64,000 nt of DNA from Bifidobacterium pullorum subsp. gallinarum (GCF_000741215.1 NZ_JGYX01000003.1:345-64344), one strand, 5' to 3'. Shown: positions 43,815 to 56,838, numbered from the stretch's first letter. Translations and numbers: made by a program. The notes: a model not told the origin generated them from the sequence alone.

Positions 43815-46443
43815 TCAGGACCGCAGCGGGTTGGTTGCCTGATTTCTGCGGCGCACGCCGTACACCACGGCGAACGTCATCAGTGCGAGACCGCCGACCG
43901 TCAGTGCCCAGACCCCGGTGCCGCCGGTGGCGGGCATCATCGGCCGATACGTGTTGGTGAACAGGACGATGCTGTTCTTGCCCTTAGGCGTCGTGCCGGT
44001 CACCTCCGCCGACTGGTTGGGTGTTCCGTTGTCGATGGTGTTGCTGACGGTGACACCATCGGGCACGTTGGTTTCGGTAATCTTGTAGTGGGTCCCGTGC
44101 TGCAGGTAGTCGATGATGACGTACTCATTGGCCTTGAGCTTGAAGGTGCCATTGCCGTCGGACAGCAGCGAGCTCTCGATGCGGTTGCCCTTAGGGCCGT
44201 AACGAACAATCGAGTAGTCGGAACCCTGCGCCGAACCGTCATCAGACGAAATCGCGATGTCAAAGCTGAACTCAGCGTCGGGATCGGCGGTGCCTAAGAC
44301 CTGCTTCTGCACCTTGAGCTGGCCGTTCTGGTACTCCGGCGGCACGGAGGAGACGGACGGCAGAGTGAACTGCATGTAGCAGGTGGAACCGGACAGGCCA
44401 CGCTCGGTGTAGTAGAACTTGAGCGTATGGGTGCCGGCATCGCCCTTGGCGATGTAGTCCCACAGGTTCACGTACTCGCCGACGGAGCTGTGCACGCCGC
44501 CGATATCGCAGACGAGCTTGCCGTCGAGGAAGACCCACATGTCGTCGTCGCCGAAGAAGTAGTACTCCAACGGGCCGACGTAGTCCTCGGTCAGCGTGAA
44601 CTGGATCTCGTACTGCATGCCGAACAGGTTGTTGTGGTCAAGACCATCGTCGCTCGGCGGATACAGCTGGTTGCCGTCATAGCCAACATATTTTCCACGG
44701 TCCATATAGTCGCCGGTCAAACCATCCTTGCCTGGATGACCATCCATCGGCCAGAAGTTGTTAGTCCAGATGTGATCGTAGACCGTCTCACCGGTCACCG
44801 GATTGTTGAACTGCTCAAGTCCGTCTAAGACGTTGGTCGAGCCATCATTGACCGAGCTAAGCGTATACGTGTCACCCTGACGGTTGAATCCGAGCGACCA
44901 ACCGTTGTACGTCGTCTTGCCGGTCGCGGTGCCGCCGTCGAACATCTTGGGTGCATTGACGCCGCCGGCGTATTGGATATGCCCGTTCTCGTCGAGCCCG
45001 GTCACCAGGCCGAACGTCGTGCCCTGCAGGTCGTTGTTCCTGTTGGGTTCATTGAACTTGTTGAGCGTGTTACCTTCCCAGCTCTCATTCCCGAGTCCCG
45101 TGCCCGTGTTGACGTTGCCGAAGGCGAGCTTGGCACCGGATCCGGAGTAATTGCTGGCGCTGTTGATGCCATGCGAACCGTTCGTGCCATCCCACGTGGT
45201 TTTACCGTCGTCGGTGATGTCGAAATCATAGAAGATCGCGTCATTGTCGTAGCCACCTGGCGTCTGGTTGGCCACCAGACGGATGACGGTGCCTTCCTTG
45301 ATGTAGATGGTGTTGGGCTCATTCGCCTTGTCCGGGTTGTTGGTGAAGTGCAGCTCGGTCGCGACGACGATATTCTTGTAGACGGTCCAGTCCTTCTCGT
45401 TCGTGCTTGAGGCGTCCTTGCCGTCCTTGAGCACCCACACCTCGTTGGCCGTGTAGTTGCCGTTGTTGCGGAAGACATTCACATACGGCAGGCTCGGTGC
45501 CTCGAAGTAGTCGTACTGGTTGGCGGAATACAGCTCGGTGAGCTGCATGTGCGTGCGGATCTCGCGCTTGCCGTTGCCGGCGTCCACAAGGTACAGGCCG
45601 GTTGTGGAGGGGTCCTTCTGGCCGTTCTTGGGCATGATGCCGCCGTTGTTGACACCGCCGTTGTCGGTGTCGATGATCTTCAGGTAACCGTTGTCATCCC
45701 TGTCGGTCACTTCAAGGTTCGCATAGTACTGCACGGTGAAATGAGGGTTGAGCGCCGAGTTGGCGGTCAGGCCCAGCATCGGCTCGGTGCTGTCCAGCGT
45801 CACGTCCAGCGTCTTCGTCTCGTCCTCGTTCTGCGAGACCATCACGGTGCCGAGCTCCTCGGTCGCGCCGTTCAACGCGGTGACCTCCACGCCGGTCTCC
45901 GCTTCGGCGGCCGCCTTCGGAGCGGCGCCGGCGGCGACCAGCGCGTCACTCGGGGTGACTGTGGCGGTCAGCTCGCAGTCGGACATATCCAGTGTCCGCC
46001 CCTGGTAGGTGAATCCGAAGTCCAGCGCGGTCACGTTGAGCACGTCGCCGCTCTCGTCCTTGGACTCGGCGTAGTCCTCGACGGCCTGCCACTCCGGCTG
46101 GCTCTCGTCGAGCACGTCCACGCTCATCGCCAGATCGCTGGACGCGGAGTCCACCACCATGTCGGCCGCCGGGGCTTCGGCGTCGGTCATCGCGGCGGTG
46201 CCCCGCACCGTCACATCGACGGTGTACTCGTCGTTCCCGTAGGTCAACGTCTCGTCAAGCGTCACCGCATCGGCGGATTCCTCGGCCTTGCCGGTCGAAG
46301 CCCCCGACTCCTCGCCGGTCTGCGTCGGCGTGGCCGCCACCGGTGGAACCGAATCGGCCTGCGAGGCCGGCTCCGCCGCGGCGGAGGGCGCGTACAGGCA
46401 GACCGCCGCCACCAATGCCGCTATTGCTGGGCGTAGCTTTCTC
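43815..46443 (-). CDS. Large tip/ancillary pilin with fibro-slime (PA14-like) domain
   Basis: The start at 46443 has AAGGAGAG just upstream, giving 875 aa, although the open frame continues upstream into the HTH gene. A signal peptide (AALVAAVCLYAPSAAAEP) is followed by a threonine/alanine-rich region and a large domain. A fibro-slime segment then carries YEIQFTLTEDYVGPLEYYFF and WVFLDGKLVCDIGGVHSSVG. A CnaB-like repeat lies near the end (VQKQVLGTADPDAEFSFDI), with sorting motif MPATGG, a hydrophobic helix and RRRNQ. It probably carries the adhesin at the pilus tip; the ligand is unknown. Confidence 0.9.
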
Positions 46444-46455
46444 ATGGTTCTCTCC

Positions 46456-46928
46456 TTAGCGTTCCGACGGCGCCGATAGCGCCGCCTCCATGGATTCCCT
46501 GGTCGTAGTAGTGGTATCGGCCGCCTCCATCGAGGAAGCCGTTCCCCGAGCTTGTCCAGACGGGACTCGATGCAGGCGAGACGTTCCTCGATGCGCCGCA
46601 TGCAGGCCATCACATCCATCGGCGTCGGCTTGCCTACATCCGTTGCGCGTTGCGGAACGGCCCCGCCGCGTTCGCCATCGGAGACGCTTTTGCTCCAGCG
46701 GGCGATCGCCCGTTCGATGCGCTTGTAGCCGATGAGGCGGGAGGGCATGCCGGCTTCCGCAAAGATCCGCGACGCCGATTCCCCGGCACAGTACCGACGC
46801 ATGCACTCTTCCTTGAATGCCTCCGTATAGAAGATGCGGTCACCGGTCACCCGTTCCACTGCAGGCAGCGACGACAGATACGCACGCTCCCGGCTCGTGA
46901 ACGATTCGTGATGACCGACCGTCGTCAT
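46456..46928 (-). pseudogene. HTH protein preceding the pilins, probable 3' frameshift
   Basis: The start at 46928 (MTTVGHHESF) follows AGGGGG. The product has a transposase-like or regulator-like HTH region: FTSRERAYLSSLP, then FYTEAFKEECMRRYCAGESA and GYKRIERAIARWSKS. Small proteins of this kind precede pilin genes in bifidobacteria. The frame starting here has no stop and runs on into the tip pilin. A second frame from about 46545 gives MEAADTTTTTRESMEAALSA and stops at 46456, just before the pilin ribosome site, so the native protein probably used that end. It may regulate the operon. Confidence 0.6.
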
Positions 46929-46935
46929 TCTCAGT

Positions 46936-47035
46936 CCCCCTATGCAAGACAGGCTCCTGCCTTGAATCAATACCCCCCCCCCCAGACCACCCCGAAACCA
47001 TGCATCCACTCATCATCGAGACATTGCATAGGGGG
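46936..47035 (-). promoter_or_regulatory. Pilus-operon head: 11-base C tract between inverted repeats
   Basis: A run of 11 C (46973-46983; G on the operon strand) is followed, reading toward the operon, by TATTGAT, a possible -10. CCCCCTATGCAA (46936-46947) and TTGCATAGGGGG (47024-47035) form a perfect 12-bp inverted repeat around it. The features fit a slippage or inversion switch. Confidence 0.6.
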
Positions 47036-47203
47036 GTCTTCCCCTACTATCGCTCACGCATACACATGCATACAGTTCACTCCCAACCGCCTCGCGCGGC
47101 GGTCATCACCCCTACCACCGCCCCCGACTCACGGACCCGCCACCGGTATCCCCACAACCCACCGGCGTGTCGCCTTGCCGTCCCCACCGTCAGGGACAGC
47201 GAC
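47036..47203. other. Gap between the pilus operon and ppk2
   Basis: This 168-bp stretch includes AT-richer DNA (CATACACATGCATACAG near 47060) that could hold the promoter of the pilus operon reading left. No gene or strong hairpin is visible. Confidence 0.4.
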
Positions 47204-48229
47204 TCACTCGGCTTCGAGGCGACGGCGCACTGCGTCGGGATCGACCTCGAGCGGCGGCCAGGTCAGGTTCATGTTCTTCAGCGTGGTGCGCAGCAGCTCG
47301 GAGACCACGGCCCGCGAATACCAGCGGTTATCGGCGGGGACCAGATACCAAGGGGCGGCGGGCGTCGACGTCCTCTCGAACACCTCCTGCCAGGCCGCCA
47401 TATAATCGTCCCAGCGTTCGCGGGCGTCCAGATCGCTCTCGTCGAACTTCCAGAACTTGGTCGGATCCTCCAAACGCCCCAGGAAATGCCGCTTCTGTTC
47501 GTCGCGGCCCACCACCAGGAAGATCTTCAGCACCGTGCATCCATCGGCCGTCAGATCCCGTTCGAACCGGTTGATCTCGTCATACCTGGCACGCCACACC
47601 TCCTCGGGATAGGTGCCGTAGACATGCGGCATGACGATATCCTCATAATGCGAGCGATCGAACACCGCGATCCACCCGTTCTGCGGCAGCTCGCGCCTGA
47701 TGCGCCACAGGAAGTCGTGCTTCAGCTCCTCCTCGCTGGGTTTGCCGAATCCGTGGTAGTGGATGCCCATCGGGTCGCCCTGACGGAACACATGGCGCAC
47801 GATGCCGCCCTTGCCGGAGGCATCCATGCCCTGCAGCACGATGAGCAGCCGACGCCGTACGCCCTTGACGCCGTTGGCATACAGCAGTTTCTGGAAGCGT
47901 GCGATCTCGCTGGAGCTGATGTCGATGAACCGTTCGCCGTCCTCGCGGTCGCCTTCGAATCCGGGGGTGTCCGTGGTGTCGATCCCGTCCACGCGCACAC
48001 CTTTGTGGAACATGAGCCGCTGCGCCGGCGGCAGCGACCACACCATGCTCAGCAGGTCGCTGGATTTGGCGGCGCGGGCCATGCGTTCGGAGAGCGTGCC
48101 GCTGTTGTCGATGCTGCTGACGCTGTCGAGCGCCGCATCCAACGCCCTGTCGATGAGACGCCGGTCGCGTCCCTCCTTGCGTTCCTTGCCGTCCCTGATG
48201 TCTTTGGCGTCCTTGCTGTCCTTGCCCAT
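47204..48229 (-). CDS. ppk2: Polyphosphate kinase 2 family protein
   Basis: This is 341 aa. It uses polyphosphate to phosphorylate nucleotides, or the reverse. Walker A is LIVLQGMDASGKGGIVRHVF and the Walker B region is WIAVFDRSHYEDIVMPHVYG, with the lid basic residues in GRDEQKRHFLGRL. The last part, APWYLVPADNRWYSRAVVSE, is typical of PPK2. The N-terminal 80 residues are charged and helical. Class assignment (AMP or ADP preference) cannot be made by eye. It stands alone, after a terminator. Confidence 0.9.
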   Translation of the reverse strand: MGKDSKDAKDIRDGKERKEGRDRRLIDRALDAALDSVSSIDNSGTLSERMARAAKSSDLLSMVWSLPPAQRLMFHKGVRVDGIDTTDTPGFEGDREDGERFIDISSSEIARFQKLLYANGVKGVRRRLLIVLQGMDASGKGGIVRHVFRQGDPMGIHYHGFGKPSEEELKHDFLWRIRRELPQNGWIAVFDRSHYEDIVMPHVYGTYPEEVWRARYDEINRFERDLTADGCTVLKIFLVVGRDEQKRHFLGRLEDPTKFWKFDESDLDARERWDDYMAAWQEVFERTSTPAAPWYLVPADNRWYSRAVVSELLRTTLKNMNLTWPPLEVDPDAVRRRLEAE

Positions 48230-48283
48230 AGGACCAGTCTATCCGTGTCCCCGCCAGCCGCGGAATCCACGGGGGTGTGAAAA

Positions 48284-48330
48284 ACGCCTGCCGTATGGGA
48301 TGGCGGGCGCCGATCCCATACGGCAGGCGT
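48284..48330 (-). terminator. Terminator between gluABCD and ppk2
   Basis: A perfect 18-bp stem, ACGCCTGCCGTATGGGAT with ATCCCATACGGCAGGCGT, encloses an 11-base loop. It follows the last permease gene on the minus strand; the run of A at 48281-48284 gives a short U tail on that strand. Confidence 0.88.
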
Positions 48331-48414
48331 AACTGAAGGCACACCCGATGACGGCACGTCGGAGGGCGGTTACCGCCCACAGACATCAGTCAACGGGAAC
48401 CAAGCAGATGCGTG

Positions 48415-49593
48415 TCACTCCCCCTTGGCCGATTTGCCGGACGTTCCGGAATCGGATCCCTTGCCGTCCTTCGGCCTGGCCTTGAACAGTTCGCCCAGTT
48501 CGGGGAACTCCATGGTCTGCGGATCGACCTGGCTTTCGGGGTGCGTCTCGTCGTACCCCTGCATGTACCGGGTGCGACGCCATTCGCGGATCGAGGCGTT
48601 CGAGCCGCGGTGGTGCACATGGTACTGGCGCGGGCCGGCGCCGGCGGTGAACATCTTCTCGTCCACCTCCTTGGCCACGGCGATCTGGTTGATGTTGGAG
48701 GGGTCCATGATCGCGATCGGCGCCACGGCCTCGGCCTCGGTCGGCGCGGCCGTACGCTGGCGCATCTTCTCCGGCAGCCATTCGGCCAAGCGGGACAACA
48801 GCCAGCAGAACACGAAGTAGATCACCGCGGCCACCACCAGCGTCTGCAGGATGTTGAAGTACATCGAGCCGAGTCGGCGCGATTCCTGCAGCAGATCGGT
48901 GTACATGATGATCGAGCCGAGCGCGGTGTCCTTGAGCACGACGACCAGCTGGGTCACCGCGGCGGGCAGCATGGCGAACACGGCCTGCGGCACCTCGATC
49001 TGCATCAGCGACTGGGTCTCGGTCAGACCCAACGCCAGCGACGCCTCGCGCTGGCCGCTCGGCAGGTTGCCGACGCCGGAACGCACCAGCTCGGCCACCA
49101 CCGACCCGTTGTACAGCACGAGCGCCAACACCACGGCCCAGTACGACGAGTTGCCGATGCCGAGGAACGCGAACCCTCGCCAGAAGAAGATCATCATCAG
49201 CAGCACGGGGACCGCGCGGCAGAACTCCACGACCACGGCGGAGACGCCGCGCAGCAGCGGGTTCGGCAGCAGTCGCCCGATGCCGAAGACCAGGCCGAAC
49301 GCCACGGCGCCGATGACGGCCAGGATCGACGCCTGGAGCGTCATCCACAGGCCGGGCAGGTAGAAGTCGGTCCAGGCTTCGGCCTCCAACGCCGGCTTCC
49401 ACAGCTCCCAGCTCAGCTGGTTCTCGCCGTCCGGCGGTGCCGCCAGACGCATGAGGATGAGCACCAGCACCACGGCGAACACCGCCGCGGCGATAATGTT
49501 GGCGATGCGGATGGTCCGCAGCCCCTTGGGGCCCGGCTGGTCGAACAGCACCGAGCTTTCGTTCTTCTTGGATGTGGATGCCATGGCGCTCAC
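48415..49593 (-). CDS. gluD: Amino-acid (glutamate-type) ABC permease
   Basis: This is 392 aa with several helices, including IANIIAAAVFAVVLVLILMR and the permease loop ELVRSGVGNLPSGQREASLA followed by LGLTETQSLMQIEVPQA, the EAA-like ATPase contact of polar amino-acid permeases. The hydrophilic C-terminal 90 residues are longer than in a minimal permease. It overlaps the second permease by four bases. Order (ATPase, binding protein, two permeases) matches gluABCD, so glutamate or a related polar amino acid is likely. Confidence 0.85.
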   Translation of the reverse strand: MSAMASTSKKNESSVLFDQPGPKGLRTIRIANIIAAAVFAVVLVLILMRLAAPPDGENQLSWELWKPALEAEAWTDFYLPGLWMTLQASILAVIGAVAFGLVFGIGRLLPNPLLRGVSAVVVEFCRAVPVLLMMIFFWRGFAFLGIGNSSYWAVVLALVLYNGSVVAELVRSGVGNLPSGQREASLALGLTETQSLMQIEVPQAVFAMLPAAVTQLVVVLKDTALGSIIMYTDLLQESRRLGSMYFNILQTLVVAAVIYFVFCWLLSRLAEWLPEKMRQRTAAPTEAEAVAPIAIMDPSNINQIAVAKEVDEKMFTAGAGPRQYHVHHRGSNASIREWRRTRYMQGYDETHPESQVDPQTMEFPELGELFKARPKDGKGSDSGTSGKSAKGE

Positions 49594-50267
49594 CTCCTCA
49601 CCGCGAGCTTATTGGACAGATACGTGGTCAGAATGCCGATCGGGATGATCAGGATCACGTATCCGATGGCGAAGATCAGGAAGATCTCGATGATGGCGTC
49701 GGCGTGGAACTCGATCATCTCGCTCATCAACGACGAGGTTTCGGTGGAGACGGACGCCGCGGCGGCCACCGTGGAGTTCTTCAGCAGCGCGATCAGCGTG
49801 TTGCCCAGCGGCGCCACCGAGCCGCGGAACGCCTGCGGCAGGATGATCAGCCCGGCCGACTGCATGAAGTTCAGACCCAAGGCGCGCGCGGCCTCGGCCT
49901 GGCCGAGCGGCACGGTGTTGATGCCGGAGCGCAGCGCCTCGCAGACGAACGCGGCCGTGTACAGCGACAGGCCGGTCACGGCGAGCCAGAAGAAGTTCGT
50001 GGCGAACGTGTCGGAGAACGTGAGCTTCAGCTGCGCGTACGCGCCGAGCACCATGAACACCATGATGATCGTCAGCGGCATGTTCTTGAACAGTTCCACG
50101 TAGCCGCCGGCCACCGCCCGCAGCGAGGAGATCGGCGAGATGCGCATCATGACGAGTACGACGCCGAGCACCAGCGAGAACAAGGCCGACCACAGGGTCA
50201 GCTCGATGTTCACCAGGAACGCGCCCAGCACGTCATACTCGCCGAACAAGGCAAGGAAATTATCCAT
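49590..50267 (-). CDS. gluC: Amino-acid (glutamate-type) ABC permease
   Basis: This is 225 aa, the short HisM/GluC-type permease. Helices include LWSALFSLVLGVVLVMMRIS and IIEIFLIFAIGYVILIIPIG. The EAA-like loop is ALRSGINTVPLGQAEAARA followed by LGLNFMQSAG. It is one base from the binding-protein gene and coupled to gluD. It forms the heterodimeric channel with the following permease. Confidence 0.85.
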   Translation of the reverse strand: MDNFLALFGEYDVLGAFLVNIELTLWSALFSLVLGVVLVMMRISPISSLRAVAGGYVELFKNMPLTIIMVFMVLGAYAQLKLTFSDTFATNFFWLAVTGLSLYTAAFVCEALRSGINTVPLGQAEAARALGLNFMQSAGLIILPQAFRGSVAPLGNTLIALLKNSTVAAAASVSTETSSLMSEMIEFHADAIIEIFLIFAIGYVILIIPIGILTTYLSNKLAVRR

Positions 50268-50268
50268 C

Positions 50269-51087
50269 TCACTCCCCTTCCGTTGGCGTCGGCGGATTGT
50301 AGTCGGGGTTCGGGCTGTAGTCGGTGCCCGCGGTGTTCACCTCGATGGCACGCTCCCAGGAGCCGTCCTCGATCATCTTCTCGATGGCGTCGTTGATCTG
50401 GGCAGCGAAGTCGGACCGGCCCTTCTTGATGCCGACGCCGTAGTACTCCTGGGTGAACGGCTTGCCCACCACCTTGAGCTGTCCGCGGGCGGCGGAGGCC
50501 AGACCGGCCAGGATGATGTCGTCGGTGGTCACCGCGTCGACGATGCCGGAGAACAGCGCCGTGGCGCATTCGGCGTAGCCGGGCTGCTCCATCAGCTGCA
50601 CCTCGTCGGCGAACTTCTCCTTGACGGTCACGGCGGAGGTCGATCCGGTCACCGAGCACAGGCGCTTGCCGTTGAGGTCCTCGGGGCCGTTGATCTCGGT
50701 CTCGTCGTCGCGCACGAGCAGGTCCTGGCCGGCCACGAAGTACGGGCCGGCGAAGTCCACGACCGCCTTGCGCGAATCGGTGATCGAATAGGTGGCGATG
50801 ATCATGTCGACGTCGCCGTTCTGCAGCATGGCCTCACGCTGCGCGGACGGTGCCTCCTTCCAGACGATCTCGTCACGGGTGTAGCCGAGCTCCTCGGCGA
50901 TGTACGTGGCCACATCCACATCGAAGCCGACGTAGGTGCCGGACTTCTTGAAGCCCAGGCCCGGCTGGTCGAACTTGATGCCGATGCGGATCTTGCCTTC
51001 CTCGCTCGCGCCGCATCCGGCGAGCGACACCGCGCAGGCCAGGGCGCACGCGGCGGCGAGCGCACGGGTGATGATGTGTTGCTTCAT
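50269..51087 (-). CDS. gluB: Amino-acid-binding lipoprotein
   Basis: This is 272 aa. A lipoprotein signal peptide (ACALACAVSLAGCGASEEG, lipobox LAGC) precedes a bacterial solute-binding family 3 fold: IRIGIKFDQPGLGFKKSG, YVGFDVDVATYIAEELGY, GDVDMIIATYSITDSRKAVV (ligand-contact region), LCSVTGSTSAVTVKEKF and VDAVTTDDIILAGLAS. It closely resembles GluB-type proteins. The ATPase gene lies 14 bp upstream. Confidence 0.87.
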   Translation of the reverse strand: MKQHIITRALAAACALACAVSLAGCGASEEGKIRIGIKFDQPGLGFKKSGTYVGFDVDVATYIAEELGYTRDEIVWKEAPSAQREAMLQNGDVDMIIATYSITDSRKAVVDFAGPYFVAGQDLLVRDDETEINGPEDLNGKRLCSVTGSTSAVTVKEKFADEVQLMEQPGYAECATALFSGIVDAVTTDDIILAGLASAARGQLKVVGKPFTQEYYGVGIKKGRSDFAAQINDAIEKMIEDGSWERAIEVNTAGTDYSPNPDYNPPTPTEGE

Positions 51088-51101
51088 ACGCGCCTCCGCC
51101 G

Positions 51102-51911
<810 letters not shown>

Positions 51912-51980
51912 AAATCGTCATTATACCGACGCGCTGTTACGAACCGATTGCCGTCGATCTCGTCCGCGCCCGTATATGCG

Positions 51981-52008
51981 GGAACCCCGGCCGAACGGCC
52001 GGGGTTCC
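51981..52008 (-). terminator. Terminator after hisS-aspS
   Basis: GGAACCCCGGCC pairs perfectly with GGCCGGGGTTCC around a GAAC loop, 24 bases after the aspS stop. No U tract. Confidence 0.85.
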
Positions 52009-52032
52009 AAGCGTTATCGCATGCGAGGAATA

Positions 52033-53828
<1,796 letters not shown>

Positions 53829-53832
<4 letters not shown>

Positions 53833-55232
53833 GCTGCTTCCACTCCTTGAATCTCCACGGTTTGCCGGGCAACCAGCGTATCCGGCTCCCACGACTTGGC
53901 ATCGGCCGGTTCCTGGTCGCCGGTCACGATGTTCTTGACCTCGTCCACGGCTTCCGGATCGCTCCGGTCCGCAGGGAACCACACGTACGGAATGCCGAGC
54001 TTGTCGGCATACTTGATCTGCTTGCCGAGCTTGGCCGCGGTGGGGGCCACGTCGGTGGCGATGCCGCGGGCGCGCAGCCGGCCCGCGATCTCGTTCGATG
54101 CGGCGCGGTCCTCCTCGTTCCACACGGCCACCAGCACGGCCGCCGGGGAGATCCGGGAGGCCTTGGCGCCGGCCGTGTGCAGCATGTAGGAGACCAGGCG
54201 GGACAGACCGATCGACAGGCCGACGCCCGGGTACTTGCGGTTGCCCTGGGAGGCCAGGTTGTCATAGCGGCCGCCCGAGCAGATCGAGCCGAGCGATGCC
54301 GCGCCGTCGAGGAACGTCTCGTATACGGAACCGGTGTAGTAGTCCAGTCCGCGGGCGATCTTCAGGTCCGCGATCACCGAGCCGGGGCGGATACGGGCTG
54401 CCTCGTCCACGATCATGGCCAGGGTGTCGAGCCCCTGGCGGGCCAGCACGTAGGCGTCGGAGTCGGTGGCGATGCCGTGCGCGGCGCACAGGGCATCGAA
54501 GCGTTCGGCCAGTTCCGCGCCGTTCGCGGCGGTCAGGTTGGCCAGCTCCAGGCAGGCCGCGGCCTGCGCCTCGCTGGCGCCGCACTCGCCGACGAGCAGC
54601 TTGGCCACCTCGTCGGCGCCGATCTTGTCGAGCTTGTCGATCTCGCGCAGCACGCCTTCGATGTCGTTCAGGCCCAGACCACGGTAGAAGCCCTCGGACA
54701 GTTTGCGGTTGTTCGCGTGCACGGTGGCCTTCGGCAAGCCGAACTCGCGCAGGGCCTCCAGCGCGGAGACCATCACCAGCGGCAATTCCACCTCGTAGTG
54801 GTCCGGCAGTTCCCCATTGCCGATCACGTCGATGTCGGCCTGCACGAATTCACGGAAACGGCCCTCCTGGGGGCGTTCGCCGCGCCAGACCTTCTGGATC
54901 TGCCACCGCTTGAAGGGGAAGGCCAGGTCGTTGGCATGCTCGACCACATACCGGCTCAGCGGCACGGTCAGATCGAAGTGCAGGCCCAACCGGTCCTCCA
55001 CCGGGGTGTCGTTCTCCTGACCGACCTCCTGCAGACGGCTCAGCAGGTAGATCTCCTTGCTGGTCTCGCCTTTCTTGAGCAGGCTGGAGCCCGGTTCCAC
55101 CGCGCGTGTCTCGATGCCGATGAACCCATTGAGCTCGAAAACCTTACGGAGCGTGTCGATGACACGCTGCTCCACAACACGTTCAGAGGGGAGCCACTCT
55201 GGAAATCCTGATAGTGATGCACCTTTAGCCAC
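53829..55232 (-). CDS. hisS: Histidyl-tRNA synthetase
   Basis: This is 467 aa, with GTG start at 55232 after AGGGA. Class II motifs: motif 1 around [20 protein letters not shown], motif 2 [20 protein letters not shown] with [14 protein letters not shown], and the histidine loops [20 protein letters not shown] and [10 protein letters not shown]. The C-terminal anticodon domain ([20 protein letters not shown]) is present. It forms an operon with aspS through a 4-bp overlap. Confidence 0.95.
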
Positions 55233-55325
55233 GGTTCCCTATAATACATAGAGGTTGGTGAAAATAACCGGTCGTGGCCGGCTGTTTTCCCGCCCCTCAC
55301 TTACGACAAGCCTAAGGAGCTGGCC

Positions 55326-56813
55326 ATGGCCGACGAGAATGTCACCACACCCGAGAACACCACCGAAATCACCGAGCAGGCAACGGCGCCCGCTCCCGAG
55401 GAGACCGTCGTCGTCGAGGAGACGACCGTCGTCGAGGAAACGGTGGCCGAGGCCCCCACGCCGGCGCCGACCCCGGCCGCGATGCCGAAGCCGCATGCCC
55501 CCTCCCCCGCGGCGTTCGCGAAGAAGACGCCGCAGCAGCATGCGCCCAAGCGGTCGACCGTCACCTATTCCCAGGCCGACGTGACGGCGGCCGAGGCATT
55601 CGGCCGCGTGGACGACAACGGCACCGTGTTCGTGCGCGAGGGCGATGCCGAACGCGAGGTCGGCCAGTTCCCGGACGCCTCCAAGGAGGAGGCGCTGGCG
55701 CTGTACGCACGCCGGTATCTGGATCTGAAGGCCAAGCTGGACCTGTTCGCCAACCGTCTGAAGTCCGCCAACGTGAAGAACCGTGAGATCGACGACACGC
55801 TCAAGACTCTGACCGAGGAGACCGCCGAACCGGCCGTGGTGGGCGACATCGCCGCCATCAAGGCGCAGTTCGAGGAGCTGAAGGCCGAGGCCGCCGCCAA
55901 GAAGGCCGCCATCGCCGAGGCCCGCAAGGCCGCGATGGACAAAGCCGTGGCCGAGCGCACCGCGATTGTGGAGAAGGCCGAGGCACTGGCCGCCTCGCTG
56001 GGCGACAACACGAACTGGCGTTCGACCGCGGACAAGTTCCGTAATCTCTTCGAGCAGTGGCAGGAGCATCAGCGCACCACCATCCGCATCGACAAGGCGG
56101 ATGCGGACGCGCTGTGGAAGCGGTTCTCCCAGGCCCGCACCACGTTCAACCAGGCTCGCCGCAAGTGGGCGCAGGCCCGCGACAACGAGCGCAACCACGC
56201 CCGCGAGGCCAAGGAGGCGATCATCGCCGAGGCCAACGAGATCAAGGACTCGACCGCTTGGGGCGAGACCTCCCGCAAGTTCAACGAGCTGATGGGTCGT
56301 TGGAAGCAGGCCGGCCGCGCCGGCCGCAACGAGGACGACGCCCTGTGGGCGCGTTTCCGCGAGGCCGCCGACACGTTCTTCAACGCGCGTCAGGCCGACC
56401 GCGACCAGACCAACTCGGCCGAGAAGGAGAACCTGTCCAGGAAGGAGGAGCTCCTCAAGCAGGCCGAGGCGCTGGTGCCGGTGGCCGACGAGGCCGCCGC
56501 CAAGAAGGCGCGTCAGGCGCTGGCCGCCATCCAGGAGGAATGGGATCAGATCGGCTATGTGCCGCGTGAGGCGATGCACCGCATCGAGTCCCGCCTGGAT
56601 GCCGTCGACCGTCAGATCAAGGCCGTGGAGGACGCCGCCTGGAAGCAGACCGATCCGGAGGCCGACGCCCGCAAGTCCAGCTTCGAGGTGCAGCTGACCG
56701 CTCAGCTCGCCGAGCTGGATGAGAAGATCGCCGCCGAGATCGACCCGAAGAAGAAGGCCGCGCTGGAGGCCGAGAAGGCCACCAAGGAGCAGTGGCTCAA
56801 CGCGATCCGCTAA
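55326..56813 (+). CDS. DUF349 repeat protein
   Basis: This is 495 aa with a start after AAGGAG. The N-terminal 80 residues are low-complexity Ala/Pro/Glu. A long coiled coil follows, with DUF349 repeats marked by regularly spaced Trp: FRNLFEQWQEHQRTTIRIDK, ADALWKRFSQARTTFNQARR, FNELMGRWKQAGRAGRNEDD, ALWARFREAADTFFNARQAD and AIQEEWDQIGYVPREAMHRI. It is cytosolic. The family is widespread in actinobacteria and has no proven role; RNA or ribosome links have been suggested. It ends at a strong terminator. Confidence 0.85.
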   Translation: MADENVTTPENTTEITEQATAPAPEETVVVEETTVVEETVAEAPTPAPTPAAMPKPHAPSPAAFAKKTPQQHAPKRSTVTYSQADVTAAEAFGRVDDNGTVFVREGDAEREVGQFPDASKEEALALYARRYLDLKAKLDLFANRLKSANVKNREIDDTLKTLTEETAEPAVVGDIAAIKAQFEELKAEAAAKKAAIAEARKAAMDKAVAERTAIVEKAEALAASLGDNTNWRSTADKFRNLFEQWQEHQRTTIRIDKADADALWKRFSQARTTFNQARRKWAQARDNERNHAREAKEAIIAEANEIKDSTAWGETSRKFNELMGRWKQAGRAGRNEDDALWARFREAADTFFNARQADRDQTNSAEKENLSRKEELLKQAEALVPVADEAAAKKARQALAAIQEEWDQIGYVPREAMHRIESRLDAVDRQIKAVEDAAWKQTDPEADARKSSFEVQLTAQLAELDEKIAAEIDPKKKAALEAEKATKEQWLNAIR

Positions 56814-56838
56814 GCCCCGTTCCAAACCGGTTTTCACT

